Assembly (NCBI RefSeq): GCF_907165205.1
Contig: NC_058198.1
Span: forward strand, 8,657,001-8,721,000
Source of the DNA: Coccinella septempunctata
Lineage: Eukaryota; Arthropoda; Insecta; Coleoptera; Coccinellidae
DNA: 64,000 nt
Direction: 5' to 3'
Shown here: positions 45,146 to 57,090 of the stretch, in pieces
Layout of the letters: each line of letters starts with the position of its first letter
How positions within the stretch are numbered: position 1 is the first letter of the stretch
Made by a program: the position numbers and the translations under genes
The notes under the pieces: model-generated
The model's input: only the letters and a program-made list of their open reading frames with translations
Database searches by the model: none
What the model was told of the DNA's origin: nothing

Positions 45146-48100
45146 AGTTCGATTTTGTTGCCCTTTTAGGATTCCTGAACACTCCATTGAAAACCACACT
45201 TTTTGCCTCCATATCAACTATGGAATAAATGAAAGGGCGATTTGCGTTGAATTTTGGTGTTTGTTGTTTATACGTAACAGCAGCACCTGGAAATATAATT
45301 AGATAAATACCCTTATGTATTATGTTTCGTATGTACGGTTTGCATTGTCTTTTATTTAATGTTTACCTGATGCTGCTGCTGCTATGGTCCCTTCTTCATC
45401 AACATCTATTTCTGCTTTTTGAATAAGCCTGGAGACGTATAGGTATTGATTCACCATATTCAATAAATCAGCTTTTTGGGAGTCGAATACCTCTTTCAGT
45501 CCCATCTGAAAAAAATATTTCAATTTTATGCATGTTGAGAATAGGTATCATTCAGCTATATACCTTGTCTAAAACAACGTTCATGTTCAAATCAGATGAA
45601 ATGGAGAATTTTGGCAGGAAAACATTAACATCTTCGTCAATGAACTGTTGTTCTGCTTCCTTCAGTTTTTCAATAATAGTTCTCATTTCCATTTTGTTCA
45701 CGAGCTCTAACACCTCCGTTATGCTGGCACCTTTTAATGGTAAAATAATAACCATTGACATCTTAGCACCCTGTAAAAGTATCAGTCAATACAGTACCTT
45801 TTCTAGCCTGCTTGCAAGGTATATTGAGGAATTTTGGGTAGATGAATGGAAGGGAAAATTTGGATAACGTTGTTAGTATCACAATGAGGGGGTATTTTGA
45901 ATTTATTCTTGATACCACAGTGCACTCGCCTGATGATGATGAAATAACGAAACAGGCGTTATGGGTTTCCACAAAAGTATGCAAGAGACAAGAATGTTTT
46001 TCTAACGGTTCAACAGTTTTCAAGGAATTCGCCTTATTAGGTAATATTAATGATTTTTTTTGGATAACCTACATTCCCATAAGGAAGTAAGACAGCTTGA
46101 GCCTTCAACGCTTCTAATCTGAGGAAAGCTACAGATGCAGATAAAAACATCATGTCAGCTTCACCAATTTCTTCCCCTTTTTCATTGAAGAACGGTTTTT
46201 TCATTGTGGCAGTCTTGTTGAAAGGATACGTCCAATCTCCCTTGAAATACAGCGTGCTTGTTAAGAAAATTTCTGCATCTTTGACATCACCTGAAAACGA
46301 TTTAGCTTATTATTCGAACGATAATTGATTAAATTAATCTGGTGCCTTAATTTTTATCATTTCCAATAATGAGTTCTGAAGATAACATTGAAAAAATTCT
46401 ATTTTTGGTTATACAAGTCGGGGCCCCCAAAGACCAGGAGCCCCATATCATTGATATGGCTATAGCTACACCCCTGATAGAAGCGTAACATACGGTGGTA
46501 GAAATAGTTAGTCTAAAAAAATGACAATAATTGCACTTTATACAAAGCCTTCAATAGCTCTACAATGAGGATTATCCATTCATCCTAGGACTTTCCAGAT
46601 ACTGTGTGGTATAATTGATACTAAAACCAGGAATGAAATGATGAGTGGAGCACCAGTTTGTGGGGCCCCCCCTTTAACCCTGAATATAAATAATTAATGC
46701 TGGCAACAGAGAAATTATGTAGGTAATGCTTGTTTTGAAACTTCTTTATTAGAATTTTTCATTTTATCAGTCCTACGAGGAAGTTTCTACTTTAATAAAG
46801 ATACATACTTATTTATAACTTGAGCTTTAGTGCAAATATGATGAATGGCTTGACGGAATTTCCTATACTGCTGTTGTATATTGCCAATCTTTTTATTTTA
46901 AGGATGTTCCCAAACATTTATCAATTGTTATGACGTCTCCTATACGCAGAAGTTTTGTATATTGATTTCGAATAATTTTCACCATCACTACCCCTTTTAC
47001 AGACATAATTAGGGGGCAAAGTGCTTACTCTTGCCTCCAATCAGAGCTGTTTTCGACGCTTTGTCTTCTACAGCTCACCCTCCAGTTCCATAGTTCTGGT
47101 GAACTCCAGTATCTGGATTCTGGGATGACTTCAAGGAGGTTACATACTCGCTCCTGTGAGTTTCTCTCCCAAAGCATTTTTTGCAATGGCGAGGCATTCT
47201 GTCACCAGGTGATCTGAAGTTTCATGGTTCATTCTCCTCCTCACAGAATCTGCACTCGTCAGATTCTGCTAAGACTCATTTTTATTAGGAGAATATGCCC
47301 TGTAAGGAAGCCAGTAAGGAGCATATTCTTGCTAAAATCCAGATATTTCTTTTCCAAGAAACTTTTTAGGGTGGTCCTGTCTCTGAAGATTCCTCCAGAA
47401 TGATTTTCTTTCGGTTTTTTCCTTCTCCTGAAACTATTTCTCTCGTTGAGGGTTTTTTGTTAGATGCTGTAAGTTTTTCATTCATTTGGGACACCCTGTT
47501 TTCTTTCAGCCTAACCTAACCTATCCTCTTAATTGATTTTCTTATATAGAGTGAGTAAAAAGTACCTAACACACAAAATTCATATAAATGAGTGAATGTA
47601 GTCCTTTTTCTCTGCGTACCTATACGAAAGGATATTAAAAAAAAATCTGTTCAGTTTACTTTGTGAAATGAATTCCACTATCCTGTTGTTTGTTGCTTTG
47701 GCAACGTAGTTGTTGATCAATTCAGTTGACGCCTTCAAATCTTTAAAATCAGCCGGCATTACATCAATACTGTAGTATTCCTTCGTCCTGTCTTGAAACG
47801 TTTGTTTCAACGAATGTTTTTTATTGGTGAAAATTCCACTGGACAGTTCCAATGTCACACCAACAGTCGTATTCTAAAAGAGATCCTATTTTTATACTGG
47901 GATATGTAACTCCCTCCGTTTTACCTGTAAAGTCCCACGTAATTGTTTATATTCATTTCTGAATTCAGTTTTGTCGTAGGGGATGTTCAATACGGTCTCC
48001 AGCTCCTTCAAAGTGTTACCTCTAGCCCCCTCTGATATTATACTCAAGAGTGACCATACTGTATATGGGGATAGGGCTAAATTCATCTCCTCCCCAGCTT

Positions 48101-48692
48101 CATCTGCAGTAGCCTGAAATCAAATTATAATGCGGACTTTCAGATACCTACTCTGCGAAACGTTGCTCTATGTATTTCACGTTTTTAATGAAGTTGAGAA
48201 TAATTTAAGGGTAAGCATGAGAATCATGGAAGAGCATTATGGAAACATTTTTGTAAAGAATGAATATGTTAAGGAATCTTTTGAGTTATATAAGGGGTGT
48301 ATCTCATGAGTAAACGCGATCTTAACACAGTGAATAAAAACGAACACACAAATGCTTCAAAATTTCACTTTTTTGATGTTTTTTCAGGTCACTAAGAGTT
48401 CTAGAGAAAAAAATTTAAATTGAGTTTCCATTCCAGTGCCATTCTGAGGGGGTTGTATCCAAGCAGGATCAAAAACCACACTTTTTTGACTAGGAATCAC
48501 CCCCTTTTTTCGCAACTATTCATTTGCACCCTGTAGATTAGCTAATTGTACTATTCTGATTGATTCAATCGTATAATTCAGATACAAAATTCATTACTAC
48601 CTGCAGTAAATTTGTTGCGAAGGTATTGAGGCCATCTCCTATGTTTATACTGTTTTGTGCTTCAATACATAAAAAACATGCACCCAAAAAAT
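45144..48692 (-). CDS. Serpin, inhibitory type, secreted (first exon not located)
   Basis: Serpins are suicide inhibitors of serine proteases. Minus-strand exons: 48692-48601, 48113-47925, 47873-47660, 46290-46073, 45770-45564, 45505-45367, 45286-45144; 399 residues plus a few missing N-terminal ones. The first listed exon opens with FLGACFLCIEAQN, the end of a signal peptide, so a short upstream exon with the ATG is missing. Family blocks: NLALSPYTVWSLLSIISEGA, then TSTLYFKGDWTYPFN, the hinge EEGTIAAAAS, and FNANRPFIYSIVD near the end. The hinge has Thr at P14 and Ala at P12-P9, as in active inhibitors. Counting 17 residues from the hinge Glu puts Lys at P1, suggesting trypsin-like targets (inference). 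The intron 46291-47659 holds a retrotransposon relic. The stop codon overlaps AATAAA. Confidence 0.93.
46985..47480 (-). mobile_element. Non-LTR retrotransposon relic in a serpin intron
   Basis: Minus-strand translation across frames contains ILARICSLLASLQGIF, then ESDECRFCEEENE and a downstream DRM/TEC-like block. The C-x2-C spacing followed by an acidic stretch resembles the cysteine motif near the C-terminus of Jockey/I-type ORF2. Several stops are present. CCTAACCTAACCTA lies just beyond at 47514-47527. Confidence 0.55.
48360..48545. mobile_element. Family B fragment in a serpin intron
   Basis: The right half matches family B: CCAAGCAGGATCAAAAACC, TTGACTAGGAATCACCCCC and GCAACTATTCATTTGCACCC. 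Confidence 0.6.
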
Positions 48693-49227
48693 CTGAAACA
48701 AAGAAATAATTCATTATTACCTATCTCGTAATTCGAATGTGTCTGTTATTGCACCATGTTTTCATGAATCAAATGTGAAAAGAACTGGATCAATGAAAAA
48801 TACTGAAAATGAATTTCAGTATACGTTTGGGGACCATAAATCCAGCTAAAACCCTTTTTTTTTCAAGGGGTGGTTGTTTTCCCTTTGTCTCTAATCCTTC
48901 CAGACATTCACAGATTTATAGAATCAATTCAACAATAGGTGCCAATGAAATTTTATATGTAAATTATTGTAAATACGATACTATTCATAAATATTCCATT
49001 TCGTTTTCTGAAAAAACTGGAAACATGCGATAATTGTCACTGAAATGAATGAAGACTACTATCGTTTTTGCAACGTCGGTTTCAATAAATTATGCAAATA
49101 CTGACTTCAAAGTGCTCTCTTGGAACATATATGTTGAGGGATTCACCCATGAAAACTTTTTTATACATAATTAGGGCAAAAAAATCGGCTTCCTATATGG
49201 TCAAACGGACCGCGCTCGTAATTTCTA
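48693..49227. other. Region upstream of the serpin's second exon
   Basis: The missing serpin first exon should lie upstream of 48692 on the minus strand. A possible but unproven one encodes MKL near 50741-50752, using a weak donor (A|GTACCT) that would keep frame and give a normal signal peptide. Confidence 0.25.
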
Positions 49228-49760
49228 TCGAAGTATATGTTCCTGCCACTTGAATCAATTTATTGCCACTTATGTCTTGACAGAAGGCGCCTATCGTTAA
49301 TCCTTCCAAGAAATATATGCAGGTGCACGCAGGTTGTGGCAATCAAAGCCATTATCTAAACGACATGCGTCGACCGAAATTCCTTCGATGGGAACTGCAA
49401 GGCAGTGTTTTTATTGTATGTTTCATGGGACGTTAATGATCACTTAAGAATAGTAAACATCAATTTATTACCCTACTCCAGATTATATTGCGCGAAAATA
49501 ACAACATGACAGCAAATCATTAGGTCATAATTTATTGTACAGATTTATTTATGGGTTAGTGAAAGAAGGCGCATGTCTTAATCGTTGAAGCATATGTTCC
49601 TGCCACTTCACTCAATTTATTACTACTTATGTGTCGGCAGGATTAGTTTATGGCAATTAAATCATTTTCTTCTAAACGACATGCGTCAACAGAAATTCTT
49701 TCGATGTGAAATAAGAGGTAGTGTTTTATTGGACTATAATGACCATTAAAGAACAGTAAT
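49228..49760. repeat. Diverged tandem duplication, unit about 357 bp
   Basis: AAGTATATGTTCCTGCCACT at 49231 recurs as AAGCATATGTTCCTGCCACT at 49588. CAATTTATT...ACTTATGT and AAACGACATGCGTC also recur in the same order. Non-coding; origin unknown. Confidence 0.75.
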
Positions 49761-51699
49761 ATTTTTTTCTCCTGCACTTTTATGTCATTCAATCCTGAGA
49801 ATCAAAAATGGTCAGCTTTTGAGATAATGAAATTTTAACTGAAAATTTTTACATCCGAAATTCTAACCTTCTGGGATAGATTATAAAAATTTAATAGGAA
49901 TAATGTTTCTCTACGATGAGAATATTGTTTTTTTTTCCGATCCCAAGTGGAATGTGAATACTCAATACCGAGTTAGAAAAGTTGGAGACCTTGTACCTTA
50001 TCTTTAGGCACGTATAATTGAAGAATATTCGAAATTCTCTAGTAAAATAATAGGTGTTTATCTAAAAAAAAATCAGGGTTTCATGTCTGAAGAAGGCATT
50101 AATGTCCTGGTTAGGTAAACGTGGAAATGGAATTCCTATATAAAAGAATGTGGCGATATGGTTGACGTTCAGCTGATTAGGAATTAGACCTAGTGATTTA
50201 AGTCCTCATTTCTATGAATATTGCAAAAAATATAGTGCTATTTTGGATAGTTTATCGAGCATTCTTTACTCTCTTGAATCTTTATGATGTATCAGATAGG
50301 GGAGGTTGTCATTAGAATCTTTTGTTAGGGGGTGAGTGCCTTAAGGTACCATTATTGTTCCCCCTCTATACTATGGAAACATTTTTAATATAACATTTCA
50401 TATAAAGCATGCTTGATGGGTTTTCAATCTATCAAATAAAATTCTTAGTTTTCTCATTCTTATATAAATTGAATAGTGTTTTGTTTTCACCACTAAGGTC
50501 ATCTTCAAACAGTTTGATCCTAAATAATCTTGCAAATAGATGCACCTGAAATAATTGTGTGATAAACTAAATTGGGTGGCTTTTTTTTTAGTTACTACGA
50601 TACCTTATTTCTCAATTTGTGTTTGAACTTTTTAAAAAGTCAATTATTCAATCTTGAAAAAAGATCTTGTATAAATATCTAAAACTGCTCCAAAGCTGCA
50701 GAAAAGTGCCAACATCGTACAAAAACATCAGATAAGGTACTCAATTTCATATAGAACAGAAGAGATTGTCCATCAACACAGGCGAAATGGTTTTCCTAGC
50801 TCACACTTTTTCACCGGAAAAATCCTATTATCAACTGATTACCCGTTAGAGAATGATGTCAGAGAATTGAAATTCGCATTTCAACCAGTAATGAGTTTGC
50901 AATTAGCATGGCGTTAACCACCACCTTTGGTGCCGTGAAAGAATGATGTAACTTTGGCCCCATCCGTTTCACAAGATGAAACAGACCGCAAAAAATGTTG
51001 AGTTCGTTGAAACTCTCTTCTAACGTAGTATTAACACCAGAGTATATAGTACCTTGACCACAAAATCGGTAAAACCTGTCAAGGGGGAATCAATAATATC
51101 TGTTTGTTCATCGCTCTGCTTCTACAAATCGATGAAGTTGAAAATAGTGAATGACCATTTTGACCTTCGAATAATTCAGAATGGAAATAATGCATTTCGT
51201 TTACCCATGTATTACGTCTCTGTTTCCCAGAAAAATAGTTAATTTTCCATGGAATAATAACTATTGTGTTCCTGTTAGATCATTGATTTATGTTGAATCC
51301 TGTTGGAATCGCCAACAGGTGGATCTTTGGAATATTCAACGAAATACAGATAGTATCATTTCATTTACAGTCGATAAAACCTTGCTTTACCATTATTATA
51401 TTTTTCTTTTTTTTTTTGAATGAGTGCAGAAGGATATTTTGCAATTTTGCTTACTGCATCACTTCTCAGTTCAGTTTAAAATCGATTTTAATATCATCCT
51501 TGCCCCAGATACAGAGCCACAGTTTTAAGTTTAATCAGACAACATGTTTTTTATATTTGTTTATAAAAGGAACTTAGGCAAGTCAAATGATTTAACCACG
51601 AAATATACTGTGTTCTGGAGAAAATCAATTTGATATAGCTATTGATTTTCTTGTTATAACATTTTAAAGTGCAACTGTTATTTTCTAATGAATAATATT
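49761..51699. other. Intergenic stretch without recognised genes
   Basis: AT-rich, only short chance frames. Confidence 0.45.
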
Positions 51700-51900
51700 T
51701 TTGCTACGAAACAACCAAGGGGTGATTCCTTGTCGAAAAATAGTGTGGGTCTTTCGTAAATTTTTCTTTTGAGCATCCTATGCTTAGATACATCGTCTTA
51801 AAATACCTGGAAAGCAGTTATTATTTTTTTTCACGGAAACCAGAAAACTGACAGAAATGAAATTGGGAGGACATTCTATGGTAGCGAAAATTCAATAAAA
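51700..51900. mobile_element. Family B fragment (half copy)
   Basis: GGGGTGATTCCTTGTCGAAA, GTGTGGGTCTTTC and GCATCCTATGCTTAGATAC match one arm of family B, followed by a rearranged AACCAGAAAACTGACAGAAA, the inverted central block. Confidence 0.6.
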
Positions 51901-52119
51901 AATTCTGTTGATGTTGCCCTAAAATGTCAGCATAATATCCACCCGTCGATTGCGAAGATAATTCCAGCGTATACTGACGCTAACTCGTTGATAAATCTAT
52001 TTCTTTTTTAAATTGTTATTCTCAGCAAGAAATTATTATTTGTTCAAAGTGAATCAAGCTGTCAAAAATTTGTTTTTGAAGTGTATAATATAAAGAAAAT
52101 AGTTTCTTGCAAAACTAAT

Positions 52120-52500
52120 TTTAGGGGTGGTTTTTTTTACCCCTTGCAATTATAGGGGAACACTACCAAAATTTTCTTTTGATTGCCTTCTCGCCCAAAT
52201 AGAATGCCCCCCCAATTTAATTTCTGTCACTTTTCTGGTTTCGCAATGAAGAAAATTAAAAATTGCTTTCAGTTGCTATCTTTAGGGAGCTGTTTTAAAG
52301 CAGGGGCTGTAAAAAAAATTTATATGAATGACCTACACTGTGTTTTGACAAAGAATAGCTCTATAAATTTTTTCGCAACTATTTATTGTTGTATAACCAG
52401 AATAAAACTCTATTGAATTATTTTCAGTTCATGGCTTCATTTTCGTTGATTTTCCAACTTTTCCTTTATGTACCTACACCCTGTATATCTACATACATTC
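52120..52500. mobile_element. Family B element, near-complete diverged copy
   Basis: Contains the family's central TTTCTGTCACTTTTCTGGTT, then AAAATTAAAAATTGCTTTCAG, AAGCAGGGGCTG and CGCAACTATTTATTG, ending near CACCCTGTATAT at 52487-52498. There is an insertion or divergence before the end. Confidence 0.65.
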
Positions 52501-54707
52501 CGAATATACTATTAGATAGTTCTAAAAAAATATGCATGCTTAGGTACTTCAGCATAAACTGATATTCTCGTCAGAATTGGCAAACTCACAATGAAATGGA
52601 GTTGGACTACTTTTTGATTTTTGCCAAAACTCCCTCTAGTCCTTCAGCCCGACCCCTGTATTCGAACTTTCCACGGATTCGTTGTTTGTTATAATTTCAG
52701 CTTTATTCCGATGGGATTGAATCATTATTGAACGCATAATGAGATTTTCGAAGAACAATCTGTGATATGGGAATAGCAGCATTTGAATTTAAATTGTAAT
52801 ACATATCAATGATATTGGATGATTACGTGCGGGAAATATAAAGAAAAAAATCACATCCAAATTTCCATTATATGTAGATAGGCGAGTATTCAGTTGTGAA
52901 CCGATAATAATGAAAATATTAAATAGGTCACCTTGAGTTTTTTTGTTTTGATGTTGGAAATGAACGAATTTTCAAATAGGTAAGCCTGGAGATGCCAAAA
53001 CCGCCGAAATCGATTGCTAAATGAAATTTATAATATGAAAAACAGTCTGATATACTGTACTTACTATATAGCTTTTATATGCAAGCTGATTGAGAAGTTC
53101 ATCAAATTCATAGTAAAACGAATCTTCAACAAAATTTTTAATATTTTACACACCAAAATTTTTAGGTGTCAGTCATAGTTTTGCCTGATTTTTTATAGGT
53201 TATAGATAGAAACTACATACATAAAATACACATCTTATGAACACAATAATGATAAATTCGCCATATACAGCATAAGAAAGTTGTTCGTTAAAAATGTATA
53301 TCAACCACAACTTCAAACAAAATATATTTGTAGTGAAAATGGCTTCTCACTCAATGCTTCCACAAAATCGTGATATATTAGTAGGCCCCTACAAAAACCA
53401 AGGGCTCACTATTACTTTGATGATCACTTTTATCTTTAGAAGGTTATTTTGGAGGATATTTAAAAAAGCACTGGTACCAAAATGAATATTTTTTAATATT
53501 CTGATGGTTTGAGGACCTGTACAACAGAAAATAACAGTCAAAAATATATGCGTCTGCTTTCATTTGACGCAAAATTTGTTGGTCTTCACTACATCATTTA
53601 TATCAACCATTTTTTGGGAAATTTTAAGATCCTCAGGAGATATGATTAGAAAACCGCGAAAACACCCCTTTAGGGGGTACATTTTAGCCTTTCACCTCCT
53701 TTTGTACCTACAACTCCACTTAGGGAAAAAACCTAGGATATTGATATTGGGACATATGCAAAGTCATTCTTGCAATTAATATGCTCTGGTTGCCATTTTT
53801 TTTTAAAGTATGGTTATTCTTCTGGGATCTTCAGTGTATAGCTTGTTGGAAAAAATCGAAAATTTATAATCTGAATGTCCGGTTTTTAACAGCCTTATAA
53901 ACAAACTGTAATTCACATTACCTCAATTCTATTATTTTTTGTGTTGTTATTTCTCCTAATTTGATCAGTTGATTCCAAAGAAGAAACATCCATAATCAAT
54001 GCTTTTATAGTTTCAGATTTTCTATCGTATTTATCTGTTTTAATATGTGTTTCACTACCCCGATTTACACCAATAAATTTAAATATTGATTAAATGATTT
54101 CTCGAGTGGTGCTAGCATTCTCTTGAATTTTATTATGTGTTTTCTCTCACAACATCCCTCAAACAGTCGTGAAGAGAGAAAATTAATACATAATAACTTT
54201 CGGGAAAAATGCTTTTCATCTTTTAAAATCAATTTATGTCTACTGTTATACAAACAAAAGATTTCAGAGAAATTTTCGAGAATTTACAATTTTTCATTTT
54301 TATATTTTCTTCAGATGTATGAAATTTCATGGCACTATGATGAATTTACTATATAAGTTGAAAAGTTACAATACTAAAATTCATTTTGCATGTACATATT
54401 TTCACACTTTGGTTGAAAACCATAAGGAGGAAATTACTGGCCAATCATCTTTCTCATATTTTCAAGAGCTCTTCTTCTAAACATACTTTATGTAAACAGT
54501 GCAATTTTAAAATGGAATGTAATCTTTTCAGTAATGACATCGTTGATTTCTCCATGAAAATTTCTAATTCGCATTTAGGGACACAAATTATTAGTCATTC
54601 TTTTTTCTATTTTTCGAATCAAATTATTGGTCAACCGTTGCTTTATTTTTTGGTTTTCATTTCAAGTATGGAATCATTCACGTAATTAAATTGAAATTTC
54701 ATTGATA
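52501..54707. other. Intergenic stretch without recognised genes
   Basis: AT-rich sequence. Reading frames up to about 100 codons were checked and look like chance (low-complexity, no family resemblance). Confidence 0.45.
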
Positions 54708-55350
54708 TACAGGGTGAGTCTTTGACTCGTAAAAATATTTTAACAGTAGATTCTTGAGGTCAAAAAGAACACTTATTTCCTTTAAAAAATTTTTCCGAAT
54801 CGGCTTGGTTTAAGAGATACAGGCTGTTGAAAAACCATAAAACAGTATGGATTTCGGAATATAGTTTTTCATTTATTCGATGAATCTCCTTAAAACACAA
54901 GATATTACCCACATCTTCCAGTTTTCCCATTATGACCATTACGTACCATAAAAATACCAAAAATTCAAAGAACTCAACTCTTGAAACTAAGCTGAACGCT
55001 ACCTTATGAATATTTGAACGTTTTGTAAAATAAAAGTATTCTTCATATTTTCTCGTATAATGGGCCGTTTTGAGTAATTTGATATCTGTGAAATTCGAGA
55101 AATTGGATACTTTGACCGAATGCAACTCTTTTTGAAGGATCCACAGATGTGTAGTGTGGCAGATTTAGCTAGTTATTCTGAAGGTAATTTTGTTTTTTCA
55201 AGGGTGTCTATATCTTTTCATCAGTGCCACATCGGAAAAAATGGTATAGAAGAATAGTGTTTCTTTTGACCCCAAGAATCTACTGTTAAAATATTTGTAC
55301 CAGTCAAAGACTCGTCAAATGTGACTTTTTATAAAGGGGGAACACCCTGT
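54708..55350 (+). mobile_element. Palindromic miniature element, family A, complete reference copy
   Basis: Bounded by TACAGGGTGAGTC and its inverted counterpart at AACACCCTGT. Terminal inverted repeats of about 60 bp (TTTGACTCGTAAAAATATTT with ACAGTAGATTCTTGAGGTC, mirrored at 55250-55310). The 643-bp length has no transposase, so it is non-autonomous. Confidence 0.9.
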
Positions 55351-55726
55351 GTTTTTAGTTACGTATTTTTTCTGATTTATTGGGATATCAAGGATAATCA
55401 CAAACAATATCAACCCTACTTGTTTTGAGAAATTAATTAATTTTCAATGGTAAATGTGCTTCCAAAAATTTTAGCTGAATATTCTTCTAGAATATTGAGA
55501 AATTTGTAAAGATTACTGTGGCTTGTAGTTCATATTGACGATGGATTAGAGGTCGAAATATTTCATACAAGAAACTGGTCTATTTTTGGCGCTGGAGTCG
55601 CTGCAGTAAAAAGAGTTAAATTGTTTTGAATTAATTCACGAAATCATGGAGTGAACACCGCTTGTTAAGATGAAAAAGAGCGTCAGCCATCCGATAATAA
55701 TAATGTTGAATTATTGATGCTTGTAC
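55351..55726. other. Spacer between the family A element and the orphan exon
   Basis: Nothing recognised. Confidence 0.4.
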
Positions 55727-55731
55727 TCACA

Positions 55732-56009
55732 TAGTATTCTCGACATATTTCCCAGTAGCACGAAGTAATGGTTGATTTGGGAAACACTTCACTAACGAGA
55801 AGGCGGTTTCTAAGTTGCGATGCTCCACAGTCACCTCCACAGCGGATTGATGCTCCTCTGACCTTATCCGCAATCCATTAACAGTTACAGTTGTTGTCTG
55901 TTCACCTAATTTTACGAATTTAATTTTATTGTTGCGGAATGACCTTCGTGATGTCCATAACTCTATTAATTGCCGTGCTGTGAATAGTCGACGGATCTTA
56001 GCACAACTG
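55732..56009 (-). CDS. Unidentified coding-like exon
   Basis: A minus-strand frame is open from an in-frame TGA near 56031 down to 55730, about 100 codons, and is less AT-rich than the surroundings. It is bounded by a TTCAG acceptor-like site (about 56010) and a consensus donor AT|GTGAGT at 55731. If the donor is not used, TGA follows at once. The peptide includes RLFTARQLIELWTSRR, KIKFVKLGEQTTTVTVNGLR and EVTVEHRNLETAFSLVKC. It has no initiator Met, so it would be internal. I do not recognise the family. Its end phase (two leftover bases) does not fit the serpin's 48692 exon, so it is not the missing serpin exon. It could belong to an unknown gene or to an old transposon. Confidence 0.4.
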
Positions 56010-56149
56010 AATGGTGTACGAACAAAAACCCATCATCATTCATTCGGTGGCCAACCGGAAAAACCGGAGTCGTCACGTTAGAATAACATCAAATTTGCAG
56101 ATAATCTTTTTCCGTGCCGGGCAAATTGCATTTTTGACCGCAATCCGCC

Positions 56150-56405
56150 TTTTCATCGCAATTTTTTCCGTTTTTTCCTATCGATCCATTGTGATTCTTT
56201 TTGGAAACAGATATTTACTCTACTTCGAAGGTATTCGAGCTAGAAATTCAATAAAAAACAGTATGTTTCAGAATTGGAAAAAAAAATTTTCTTGTATTTC
56301 AGTTCCTTCAAAAAATAATGACGAAAAAGTTGTTAAGAATTGGTGGAATTCAAATCTGGCATTTTACCTCCATTTCTCAAAATGTTTTATTAATTTCTGC
56401 CCATC
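56150..56405. repeat. Partial leftmost copy of the 600-bp tandem repeat
   Basis: TTTTTTCCTATCGATCCATT, TATTCGAGCTAGAAATTCAA, AACAGTATGTTTCAGAA and TTTATTAATTTCTG appear in the same order as in the full units at 57091-58955. The copy is interrupted at 56405 by the fold-back element. Confidence 0.8.
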
Positions 56406-57087
56406 ATTACGAAAGCGCTGAAGAGCCACACGAAAAAAAATCCAAATGTATAATTCCGACTTGCTAAGTCAGAATTCCGATTTACAAGTCGGAATTCCGA
56501 ATTGAAAGTCAGAATTCTGAGTTACAAGCCGGAATTCTGAGACACGAGTCGGAATTCTGAGTAACAAGTCGGAATTCTGAGATACAACTCGGAATTCTGA
56601 GATACAAGTCGGAATTCTGAGATACAAGTCGGAATTCTGAGATACAAGTCGGAATTCTGAGATACATGTCAGAATTCCGACTTGTAACCGACTTGCAAGT
56701 CGGAATTCCGATTAACAAGTCGGAATTCCGAATTGCAAGTCAGAATTCTGAGTTACAAGCCGGAATTCTGAGACACGAGTCGGAATTCCGACTTGCAAGT
56801 CGGAATTCTGAGATAAAAGTCGGAATTCTGAGATACATGTTAGAATTCTGACTTGCAAGTCGGAATTCTGAGATGCAAGTCAGAGAGCATTTTGCTCACA
56901 TGATTCGGCAACAATCGAATGCAACAAAGCAAATGTCATTCGACTAATTCTAGCCCCACTACTGTCTTGCATCTCAGAATTCTGACTTGTATCTCAGAAT
57001 TCGACTTGTAACTCAGAATTCTGACTTAGCAATTCGGAATTATACATTTGGATTTTTTTTTGTGTGGCCCGCCAGTGCTTTCGTAAT
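56406..57087. mobile_element. Fold-back element with internal 20-bp GAATTC repeats
   Basis: The ends are inverted repeats: ATTACGAAAGCGCTGAAGAG and CACACGAAAAAAAATCCAAA then TGTATAATTCCGACTTGCTA on the left, mirrored on the right (…GGATTTTTTTTTGTGTGGCC, CAGTGCTTTCGTAAT). The left interior (about 56460-56878) is a tandem array of 20-bp units, consensus GAGATACAAGTCGGAATTCT, with 20 GAATTC hexamers; three more sit in the right arm. A non-repetitive spacer lies at about 56880-56970. The structure resembles Drosophila Foldback elements (long inverted repeats made of short tandem repeats). No coding capacity and no clear target duplication. Confidence 0.85.
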
Positions 57088-57090
57088 ATT

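Noticed and set aside
47514..47527. CCTAACCTAACCTA, like insect telomere repeats
   Set aside because: Under three units; too short to be an interstitial telomere tract, and such words are common in insect DNA.
54386..55125. Frames of 99-121 codons at 54.4-55.1 kb
   Set aside because: One is AT-rich chance sequence, the other lies in the family A miniature element.
56011..56421. 136-codon plus-strand frame at 56.0-56.4 kb
   Set aside because: It runs through the partial 600-bp repeat unit and stops in the fold-back end; the frame is not kept in the other units.
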